In this document: piece after piece, positions 1 to 4,199 of the stretch
Layout: the number at the start of each line of letters is the position of its first letter
Position numbering within the stretch: the stretch's first letter is position 1
DNA from: Archaeoglobaceae archaeon
GTDB lineage: Archaea; Halobacteriota; Archaeoglobi; Archaeoglobales; Archaeoglobaceae
Assembly (NCBI GenBank): GCA_027038095.1
Contig: JALVYA010000197.1
Coordinates: 1 to 7,390 of the forward strand
DNA: 7,390 nucleotides
Direction: 5' to 3'
The notes under the pieces: generated by a model
The model's database searches: none
What the model was told of the DNA's origin: nothing
Seen by the model: the letters and a program-made list of their open reading frames with translations, nothing else
Made by a program: the position numbers and the translations under genes

Positions 1-135
1 ATCAAAATCTGCCATAACAGCATACAGACTTAAAACCATCCAGAATTCATATCGGGATGTAAGATCAACGAGTAAGGCTATTTCAAGGAGCTTGATGAAG
101 AGTGATGCAATTGCTATATGCGTAATCTATCTCAT
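1..135 (-). CDS. Partial hydrophobic protein with TAG as third codon (runs off left edge)
   Basis: I do not recognise this protein. An ATG at 133-135 overlaps the TGA stop of the preceding gene (ATGA arrangement) and has a strong ribosome binding site, AAAGGTGAT, four bases upstream. The second codon is AGA and the third, at 127-129, is TAG. After it the frame stays open for 42 codons to the window edge. The residues are mostly hydrophobic (IAIASLFIKLLEIALLV, then FWMVLSLYAVM), which suggests one or two membrane or amphipathic helices. No other normal start codon lies between the TAG and residue M33. The options are: TAG is read as an amino acid; the gene is broken; or the open frame is chance, since 42 open codons alone are weak evidence. 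The start signals and composition favour a real gene or a recent ruin of one. The C-terminus is outside the window. Confidence 0.4.
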
Positions 136-836
136 TTCATCACCTTTGATTTCTCAAGCAAAGTAAGATGCTCTTCAGCCTCTTTCGTAGTCGCTTTATC
201 CCGGGCATTATTTCGATCAGTATCAGGAAGGTGGTGGGTGGGGGAAGGATGGGTTGTGGATGTGGATTTAGATTTCAGCTCTTCAGCCCTTTTTCTCATC
301 CTTTCAGCAAATCTTTCGAGATCATCGCACAAGCAAAGCAGATCGTCGCCATACTTCACGTTCTTCCTGAAGGATTTAACAAACCCTCCAATGGCTTTCG
401 CCACGATCTCGTAAACCTTGTATGCGTATTCTGCCCTGATAATGTACACCGATTTTGCTCTTGAACACCTTGGAGGAATTCTCCTCGTTATCCTATCAGC
501 GATTACGAAGTAGTATCGGAAGTGGATGAGGTAGCCAAGTTTGATAGACATCCTGCTCAGCTCTGCGATGAGAATTTTCACACCTCTCGGCGTTATTCTT
601 TCCACCCTGCAGAAGCAGAAGAACCAGAGTTTGTAGTTTCCATCCTTTAGTATGGGAATCGGAATTGCTACTGCAACAGCATTCTCATCTGTTTCGTATA
701 GCTCATCTGCTGTGTATCCGTAGCCCCTTGCCCTTGGAAACCAGAAAGAGAAGTCGTCCAGAATCATTTCAACCGAAAAAGATTTTGATTGCTTCTGGGG
801 ATTATAGACTTCGTTAGAATCGCTTTTATCAGGCAT
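132..836 (-). CDS. Hypothetical protein of 234 residues, accessory region
   Basis: I do not recognise a family. The start ATG has AAGGAG eight bases upstream (845-850), which supports this start; it overlaps the end of the preceding gene by 8 nt. The first 130 residues look like a folded mixed alpha/beta domain with many aromatic residues (FSFWFPRARGYGY, LWFFCFCRVER, LGYLIHFRYYFV). Residues about 130-160 look helical. Residues about 165-190 are charged and likely coiled coil (LERFAERMRKRAEELKS). The tail that follows is Ser/Thr/His/Pro-rich low complexity, then a short charged helix. I see no signal peptide or catalytic motif. Its position late in a tightly packed series with overlapping ends suggests co-translation with its neighbours. 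The stop is TGA and overlaps the next ATG. The coding status is fairly sure, the function unknown. Confidence 0.75.
   Translation of the reverse strand: MPDKSDSNEVYNPQKQSKSFSVEMILDDFSFWFPRARGYGYTADELYETDENAVAVAIPIPILKDGNYKLWFFCFCRVERITPRGVKILIAELSRMSIKLGYLIHFRYYFVIADRITRRIPPRCSRAKSVYIIRAEYAYKVYEIVAKAIGGFVKSFRKNVKYGDDLLCLCDDLERFAERMRKRAEELKSKSTSTTHPSPTHHLPDTDRNNARDKATTKEAEEHLTLLEKSKVMK
139..147 (-). promoter_or_regulatory. Ribosome binding site for the left-edge gene
   Basis: AAAGGTGAT on the minus strand ends four bases before the ATG at 133-135. It matches the archaeal anti-Shine-Dalgarno complement. It lies within the last codons of the 234-residue gene, as expected for translational coupling. 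It is the main reason to believe in a start codon that is followed two codons later by TAG. Confidence 0.5.
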
Positions 837-1086
837 ACTTCTCTCTCCTTACTCTTAACAGAGTAATAAATAGAGTATTAAAGAGAGTATTTAATTGAGT
901 AATAAACAGAGTACTCTTTTGTTTACTCTCTTCTTTACTCTTTTTGTACTCTTTTTTATACTCTGTTATCTCTTCTCCGACAAATTCTTCTACGATTATT
1001 TTGAATCTCACGGCTTCTCTGAGCTCTACAATACGCTCATCTTTCTGCAATTCCGATCTCCCTGAAAAATTAAAAAAGGATGTCAT
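829..1086 (-). CDS. Hypothetical 85-residue protein with tetrapeptide-repeat C-terminus
   Basis: Unrecognised small protein. Residues about 13-55 are charged and probably helical (KDERIVELREAVRFKIIVEEF, then EYKKEYKKSKEESKQK). Residues 58-77 are a four-residue repeat with threonine at every fourth place (TLFI TQLN TLFN TLFI TLLR). The repeat comes directly from a 12-bp phased DNA array in the same stretch. The ATG at 1086 overlaps the upstream gene by 17 nt and has a poor ribosome binding site. A TTG at codon 13 (1048-1050) has GGGAGAT five bases upstream, just after the upstream stop codon, so the real protein may have 73 residues. The stop TGA overlaps the start of the 234-residue gene. Because the DNA array may be the thing under selection, the protein tail could be a by-product. 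A DNA-binding or autoregulatory role is possible but not shown. Confidence 0.55.
   Translation of the reverse strand: MTSFFNFSGRSELQKDERIVELREAVRFKIIVEEFVGEEITEYKKEYKKSKEESKQKSTLFITQLNTLFNTLFITLLRVRREKYA
845..850 (-). promoter_or_regulatory. Ribosome binding site of the 234-residue gene
   Basis: AAGGAG on the minus strand, eight bases before the ATG at 834-836. It lies inside the last codons of the overlapping 85-residue gene and fixes the start of the downstream gene. Confidence 0.5.
856..968. repeat. 12-bp phased GAGTA/TACTC inverted array
   Basis: On the plus strand GAGTA occurs at 861, 873, 885, 897 and 909, exactly 12 bp apart. TACTC then occurs at 912, 924, 936, 947 and 959, spaced 12, 12, 11 and 12. 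The two halves meet in the palindrome AGAGTACTCT (908-917). The outer ends are a perfect 10-bp inverted repeat, TAACAGAGTA (856-865) and TACTCTGTTA (959-968). An extra TACTC lies at 850, and ACAGAGTA recurs at 858 and 906. The array sits in the 3' half of the 85-residue frame and just upstream of the 234-residue gene. Phased sites close to one helical turn resemble iterons, partition sites or an operator covered by an oligomeric protein. A cruciform is also possible. The function is inference; the geometry is seen directly. Confidence 0.75.
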
Positions 1087-1372
1087 TGTCCCATGCTTCT
1101 GTTATCCTTCTCTTTCTCTGTCTCTCCTTCTCTCTCCTGCTCCTGCATTCCTCGTATATCTCCAGGAGCTCCGGGTAGTAATTAGAGCACACCCCTATGC
1201 TGCACGTTTCAACGCTTACGTTTCTCTTACTCTCGTGCCTTATTGCAAGTTTTACCTCATTGCTCAGCGATTTCCTGCCTTTAGAGATCAGCTTTCCCCA
1301 TCTCCCGCATTTCGGGCATTTGACTTGGATCGATAAGCCGTTGAACTTCCACTCAACCACGGTAGCCACCAA
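1070..1372 (-). CDS. Small four-cysteine, probably zinc-binding protein
   Basis: Small protein of about 100 residues, family not firmly recognised. An N-terminal strand region (VATVVEWKFNGLSIQVK) leads into CPKCGRWG (Cys19, Cys22). A second pair follows at Cys57 and Cys62 (CSIGVC). The two pairs, about 35 residues apart, suggest one structural zinc site of ribbon type. The C-terminus is very basic and charged (about 74-90, ECRSRREKERQRKRR), which would suit nucleic acid binding; that role is inference. The start is uncertain: TTG at 1370-1372 is given, while GTG at 1367-1369 would give VATVVEW as the beginning. Neither has a clear ribosome binding site, and a weak TATA-like TTGTAAAG at 1397-1404 would allow leaderless initiation here. 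The end overlaps the next gene's ATG. A stop codon TAG lies in frame just upstream at 1379-1381. Confidence 0.65.
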   Translation of the reverse strand: MVATVVEWKFNGLSIQVKCPKCGRWGKLISKGRKSLSNEVKLAIRHESKRNVSVETCSIGVCSNYYPELLEIYEECRSRREKERQRKRRITEAWDNDILF

Positions 1373-1396
1373 CCCACACTATAGCGCTGGCAGACG

Positions 1397-1433
1397 CTTT
1401 ACAATCAGCACTGCCTGTCAGGCATTGCCTGCA
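1397..1433 (-). promoter_or_regulatory. Possible promoter and TGCCTG palindromic operator
   Basis: This gap separates the four-cysteine gene from the gene upstream and is the only gap of about 150 bases or more inside the accessory series. It holds the dyad TGCCTG-T-CAGGCA (1412-1424), followed by another TGCCTG at 1426-1431. On the minus strand a TATA-like TTGTAAAG (1397-1404) lies 25-32 bases before the start region at 1369-1372. The dyad is directly upstream of that box, where archaeal activators or repressors bind. The TATA match is weak. Confidence 0.35.
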
Positions 1434-1477
1434 CAGATAGAGTCATTGAGAAGCCCTCATTTGAGATCAGTTTTTTC

Positions 1478-1825
1478 TCACATCGCAGTGTTTTTCCATG
1501 CCAAGACCTCATATCTACCGGGCGTTGCCTTCAGCTCTATTGCTATCTTTTCCATCTCTTTCCGCTTTTCCCGAATCCAGAGCTTCAGGTTATCGATCGC
1601 ATTGTTTGTTCTGAACTTTCTGACTTCTTTATCGTTCCACTTCGCTGACTCAACGAGTACACATTTGATGAGAGATGGATTTCTGCCAATTCCGTAGAGA
1701 GTTAGCCTGACGTAGGCTATATCGCCCATTCCAATGATGTTCGATTCGATCTCGTAGTGGACATCGCTGTCTGGATCTATCCTGTCAATGAACTCTTCAA
1801 TGCTGTGAACAACTTCAACGAGCAT
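1478..1825 (-). CDS. Hypothetical protein of 115 residues, accessory region
   Basis: Unrecognised soluble protein. I place the start at ATG 1823-1825, because AGGTGA (1830-1835) lies four bases upstream. A TTG five codons earlier lacks such a site and would overlap the upstream gene. The predicted order is a short strand and helix (VEVVHSIEEFIDRI), then strands (DVHYEIESNIIGMGDIAYVRLTLYGIG), then a long charged helix (about 70-95, NNAIDNLKLWIREKRKEMEKIAIEL) and a final strand. No cysteine cluster, membrane segment or catalytic motif is visible. It follows the kinase-like gene by only four bases and its ribosome binding site contains that gene's TGA stop, so the two are probably translated together. 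The stop is TGA. About 105-150 non-coding bases follow before the next gene. Confidence 0.7.
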   Translation of the reverse strand: MLVEVVHSIEEFIDRIDPDSDVHYEIESNIIGMGDIAYVRLTLYGIGRNPSLIKCVLVESAKWNDKEVRKFRTNNAIDNLKLWIREKRKEMEKIAIELKATPGRYEVLAWKNTAM

Positions 1826-1829
1826 TGTT

Positions 1830-2378
1830 TCACCTTGCAAATTTTATGTGGTTCAAAACGAGGTCAACGCGCCTGTCGACAGGAATGGCAGGAACGTAGA
1901 GGGTTTTGTAGGGAACTAACCTCCTGATGACAAATTCCTGGAGTTCTCTGTACGCTATGTCTGCAGTTCGAAAGCCATCATCGACACAGTTAACTGCTTG
2001 GCAGACGAAAAGCAGGTCGTACTTTCTTTCGAGTTCTCTTTTCCTGAATTCTTTAAAATAGCGGTTAAGTAAGCTGATGTCGTCGTGGTAAAATATCGCA
2101 AAGAAGAGGTTGTCGTAGATAGTTCTATCAGTGATCACTATGTCATGACTTGCTAACTCTTCTTCCTCCCTCTTAACCTGCTCCCTGAACACTTCAAACT
2201 GGAACTTGGTTGGAGAGTACATCCTGATCTCTGCAAGGCTTTCAAAACCATAGCGATGTTTCCAATCGTTGAAGATGTCTCTTGCAACCTCTCTTACAAC
2301 TCCGCAGTTAATTTTCTCAGCAATTGCATTGACGAGTGCTGTCTTGCCTGAGCCAGAGCTGCAAAAACCGATAAGCAT
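1830..2378 (-). CDS. P-loop kinase-like ATPase (AAA_28/NadR-like)
   Basis: A 182-residue P-loop protein. The N-terminus MLIGFCSSGSGKTAL has the Walker A core GSGKT at residues 9-13, with Cys6 where the first glycine of GxxGxGK[ST] usually stands. Further features fit the AAA_28/NadR-like and small-molecule kinase families: REVARDIF (29-36), a long glutamate-rich helix, VITDRTIYDNL (81-91), YDLLFVC (120-126) and a C-terminal VPAIPVDRRVDLVL (162-175). The Asp-Arg pair at 84-85 resembles the DR motif of nucleoside monophosphate kinases. The likely role is phosphorylation of a nucleoside, nucleotide or cofactor; the substrate cannot be told. The start ATG has GAGGTGA four bases upstream, and its A is also the last base of a TAA that ends the interrupted upstream frame. 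Viruses and plasmids often carry such enzymes. I am fairly sure of the fold, not of the reaction. Confidence 0.75.
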   Translation of the reverse strand: MLIGFCSSGSGKTALVNAIAEKINCGVVREVARDIFNDWKHRYGFESLAEIRMYSPTKFQFEVFREQVKREEEELASHDIVITDRTIYDNLFFAIFYHDDISLLNRYFKEFRKRELERKYDLLFVCQAVNCVDDGFRTADIAYRELQEFVIRRLVPYKTLYVPAIPVDRRVDLVLNHIKFAR

Positions 2379-2647
2379 TATTTCACCTCGATGCGTGGAG
2401 CTATGAAGTAGAGAATCGTTGTGGAGAATTCTGACTCGATTGAGGTCTCGCCGTACTAAGCATTGCCGTTCACTCCTTCCTTTTTGCCCTCCTTCTCCTT
2501 CACCACCTCAACAAAAAAGACGAAAGCTAGGATGTTCGCAGATTCTCTCTGCCTTACAATTTCAGGAAGGCTATCGAGCCATTCCTGAAGTTTTTCTTTT
2601 GTTTGCTTGTTCCTGTTGTTCACCACAACCTTACCCAGACCCAGCAT
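2378..2647 (-). CDS. Small protein gene interrupted by in-frame TAG (63 residues, or 89 if read through)
   Basis: Unrecognised protein. The ATG at 2645-2647 opens a 63-residue frame: a basic N-terminus, a helix (KEKLQEWLDSLPEIV), then a strong strand (SANILAFVFFVEVVKE) and a Lys/Glu/Gly turn, ending at TAG 2456-2458. The same frame continues for 25 residues (YGETSIESEFSTTILYFIAP and five more). It ends at TAA 2378-2380, whose last base is the A of the kinase-like gene's ATG. The tail looks like genuine protein: two further strands that would pair with the one before TAG. It also carries the downstream ribosome binding site, as the neighbouring genes do. Either TAG is read as an amino acid, or the gene has a nonsense mutation, or the true product is the 63-residue form (2456-2647) followed by an unusually long 77-nt gap. 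The TATA box 26 bases upstream predicts a leaderless mRNA. Confidence 0.55.
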
Positions 2648-2670
2648 GGATTAATTGTAAAAGAGAAAAG

Positions 2671-2676
2671 CTTATA
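2671..2676 (-). promoter_or_regulatory. TATA box of the accessory operon (leaderless start)
   Basis: TATAAG on the minus strand is centred about 26-27 bases before the ATG at 2645-2647. This is the normal TATA-to-start distance in archaea, so transcription should begin at or next to the ATG. The absence of a ribosome binding site before that ATG agrees. An 8-bp palindrome, GTGTACAC (2678-2685), abuts the box on its upstream side and could be an operator. Confidence 0.55.
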
Positions 2677-2716
2677 GGTGTACACGCCACTCTGAAAGTC
2701 ATGGTAGGGATTAGAA

Positions 2717-2729
2717 CTAAAAGAAAAAG
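2717..2729 (-). terminator. T-rich end after tRNA-Tyr
   Basis: Directly after the tRNA the minus strand reads CTTTTTCTTTTAG. T-rich runs like this end archaeal transcription. No CCA is encoded. Confidence 0.45.
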
Positions 2730-2832
2730 TCCCGCCTCCCGGATTTGAACCGGGGACCACGGGCTTTCTGCTCCCCCTTGCGGGAAGCAAGGCAAACTAC
2801 AGGCCCGCGCTCTACCACTGAGCTAAGGCGGG
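2730..2832 (-). tRNA. tRNA-Tyr (GTA) with a 31-nt intron
   Basis: The folded gene has a perfect 7-bp acceptor stem (CCCGCCT with AGGCGGG) with A73. The D arm is GCTC-AGTGGTA-GAGC. The anticodon stem CGGGC/GCCCG encloses the loop CTGTAGA, giving anticodon GTA. The T arm is CCCGG-TTCAAAT-CCGGG. The mature length is 72 nt, and CCA must be added after transcription. C1-G72 with A73 is the known archaeal tyrosine identity pair, which supports the GTA reading. The 31-nt intron lies between positions 37 and 38. The 3' end faces the accessory genes, about 80 bp before their promoter, making the gene a candidate integration site. The upstream AATACAT-like sequence around 2855-2862 is only a weak promoter candidate. 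Confidence 0.95.
2766..2796 (-). other. tRNA-Tyr intron with bulge-helix-bulge splice motif
   Basis: The anticodon loop bases C32-U35 pair with the intron's GCAG (C-G, U-A, G-C, U-G), forming the central 4-bp helix. The two 3-nt bulges are A36-G37-U (cut after G37) and A-A-A38 (cut before A38). Inside the intron, CCTTGC and GCAAGG form a 6-bp stem with loop TTCCC. This is the canonical substrate of the archaeal splicing endonuclease. Confidence 0.9.
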
Positions 2833-3000
2833 ATTTTTAATCTATTCAAGACTGATGTATTGGACCCTTACCGTTTCTCTAATTCAACCAGTGCCTAATT
2901 GTTTTTCAACGACTTGAACTTCAGTTTTTTCTGGAATTAGCTGGGTATAAAAAATTTACTCTGGAATATACTTATAGTTCAAAATATTTATTTCGAAATT
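2833..3000. other. AT-rich non-coding spacer between qmoC and tRNA-Tyr
   Basis: I see no gene here. The stretch should hold the tRNA promoter near its lower end. On the minus strand there is a further T-run (2949-2954) that could act as a backup stop for qmoC transcripts. CTGGAATTA and CTGGAATAT occur about 30 bp apart, which I do not consider significant. Confidence 0.5.
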
Positions 3001-3028
3001 GAGATATATAAAATATAAAATAAAAAAT
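3001..3028 (-). terminator. T-rich terminator after qmoC
   Basis: Immediately after the qmoC stop the minus strand is nearly all T and A, with T6 (3022-3027) followed by TTTT and TTT blocks. No stem is needed in archaea. It should end the qmo transcript before the tRNA gene. Confidence 0.55.
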
Positions 3029-4150
3029 TTATCTACCAAAGCTCTTCTCGTGGGCCAAAGCTATTGTTCTGTACGCTAAGTGAGCGAACTTTGAATATGG
3101 AGCATATATCAACAGTACAAAGACAAAAATCAGGTGTATTGCGTACATGTAGTAAGCTGCGGCAACATTGGCAACTCTTAAAGCCTCAGTAAGTATACCA
3201 GTTATGGCAACTGCATACAGGTTTCCGAGGAAGAACCAGTCGAAGTATCCACCAAAGCCAACCCTGTCCTTCTTGACAAATCTCTCGTAAACAAGCCAGC
3301 TTGCACCGAAGAATAGCAGCACTGCACCTATGTTTCCAATTATCTTTGCTGGATCTGTAAGCGGTAAACCAAGTGGTCTGCCCTGAAGCATGTAAACGAC
3401 AGCAATGAGTGTGGATATACCGAGCAGTATAAATCCATAGAACACTCCGAAGTGCGCGTAGAACCTGTACTTTGATTCTTCGCACTCGTTGAACCTTCTG
3501 TGGAAGATTACGTCAAGTACTGCGTAAAAGAGTCCTTCAACGACATCCATTGGTCCCTTGCCTTCACCTTCACCAATTGGAACATAGTAAATTCTGCCTT
3601 TCTCGCTTGAAAGAGCCGTCCAGTATCTGAATATGCCCACACCTACTGCAAAGAAAACCCAAGCACCGAGTGCGAGACCTACAGCCTCAACGTGTTCATG
3701 TGGTATCCAGTTGGAGAAAACGACTTTTCCAGCAGGTAAAGCAAACCCGTGTGGAGCAAAACTCGCAAAGTATATTCCCATCAAGATTATTGGTATCACG
3801 TAGAGCAGGGGTAGATATGCTGCATTCAGGAATAGCCTTGCAAACCAGCTCGGGAATGAGTAGTTTGCTATTGTAATTGCTCTCAAAGCAGCCATGACCT
3901 GTCCAGGCTGTGCCCCTCTCGGGCAGTACGCAGAGCAGTCGTTGCACTGGTAGCAGAGCCATACATCCCTATCTTTCAGCAATTTGTTTTTCAGACCCCA
4001 CTGTGCCCAGATCATTTCCTTTCTTGGAAACGGGTTTTCGTCGGGGCTGAGTGGGCAAACAACACTACACGTGGCGCACTGCATGCACTTCTTTAAAGTT
4101 TTTCCGCCAGCATTAAAGATATCTCTAACAAGCTTTGGGTCTGCATCCAC
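3029..4150 (-). CDS. qmoC: QmoC, membrane subunit with HdrC- and HdrE-like domains
   Basis: Membrane subunit of the quinone-interacting oxidoreductase complex, which exchanges electrons with the menaquinone pool. The N-terminal domain (about 20-90) is HdrC-like, with two [4Fe-4S] motifs: CMQCATCSVVCP and CYQCNDCSAYCP. The rest is an HdrE/NarI-type cytochrome b with about six hydrophobic segments, near residues 110-130, 155-172, 232-252, 268-285, 303-322 and 333-352. Histidines in the third and sixth segments (FYAHFGVFYG, YAIHLIFVF) are likely haem b ligands. The 373-residue length fits the family. The start is GTG (4148-4150) with GAGGTGAT five bases upstream. A 49-bp gap follows qmoB, longer than the qmoA-qmoB junction, and holds a TATA-like run. 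By family knowledge the complex donates electrons to APS reductase in sulfate respiration. The identification is firm. Confidence 0.95.
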   Translation of the reverse strand: MDADPKLVRDIFNAGGKTLKKCMQCATCSVVCPLSPDENPFPRKEMIWAQWGLKNKLLKDRDVWLCYQCNDCSAYCPRGAQPGQVMAALRAITIANYSFPSWFARLFLNAAYLPLLYVIPIILMGIYFASFAPHGFALPAGKVVFSNWIPHEHVEAVGLALGAWVFFAVGVGIFRYWTALSSEKGRIYYVPIGEGEGKGPMDVVEGLFYAVLDVIFHRRFNECEESKYRFYAHFGVFYGFILLGISTLIAVVYMLQGRPLGLPLTDPAKIIGNIGAVLLFFGASWLVYERFVKKDRVGFGGYFDWFFLGNLYAVAITGILTEALRVANVAAAYYMYAIHLIFVFVLLIYAPYSKFAHLAYRTIALAHEKSFGR

Positions 4151-4155
4151 TTACC

Positions 4156-4163
4156 ATCACCTC
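4156..4163 (-). promoter_or_regulatory. Ribosome binding site of qmoC
   Basis: GAGGTGAT on the minus strand, five bases before a GTG codon. It decides the GTG start; the nearby ATG at the end of the same motif is in another frame and leads nowhere. Confidence 0.7.
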
Positions 4164-4169
4164 TTTTCT

Positions 4170-4187
4170 TTTTTATAAAAATTTAAA
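4170..4187 (-). promoter_or_regulatory. Possible internal promoter before qmoC
   Basis: TTTAAATTTTTATAAAAAAG on the minus strand lies in the qmoB-qmoC gap. Its TATAAA core is about 26 bases before the qmoC start. It could give extra qmoC transcript. The same T-rich run could instead reduce readthrough from qmoB. Neither is shown. Confidence 0.25.
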
Positions 4188-4199
4188 GAGTTTAGGAGT

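Noticed and set aside
850..968. CRISPR array
   Set aside because: The repeated unit is only about 5 bp with 12-bp spacing and half of the copies are inverted. There are no repeats of 24-37 bp or unique spacers.
1379..1411. A third in-frame TAG upstream of the four-cysteine gene (1379-1381), with a GTG at 1409-1411 before it
   Set aside because: The GTG has no ribosome binding site and the likely start lies after the TAG, so I do not count it as evidence for reading TAG as sense.
944..1697. Plus-strand open frames at 944-1336 and 1197-1697
   Set aside because: They lie opposite the better-supported minus-strand genes, have serine/phenylalanine/leucine-rich shadow composition, and lack plausible start signals.
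1826..1840. TTG at 1838-1840 as the start of the 115-residue gene
   Set aside because: It would overlap the kinase-like gene and contain the ribosome binding site AGGTGA that serves the ATG at 1823-1825.
2456..2458. Selenocysteine-type recoding
   Set aside because: Selenocysteine uses TGA, and the interrupting codon here is TAG.
2729..2833. Acceptor stem shifted by one (TCCCGCC with GGCGGGA)
   Set aside because: It also pairs over 7 bp but leaves an extra base before the D arm and a C as the discriminator. The CCCGCCT/AGGCGGG reading restores standard numbering and A73.
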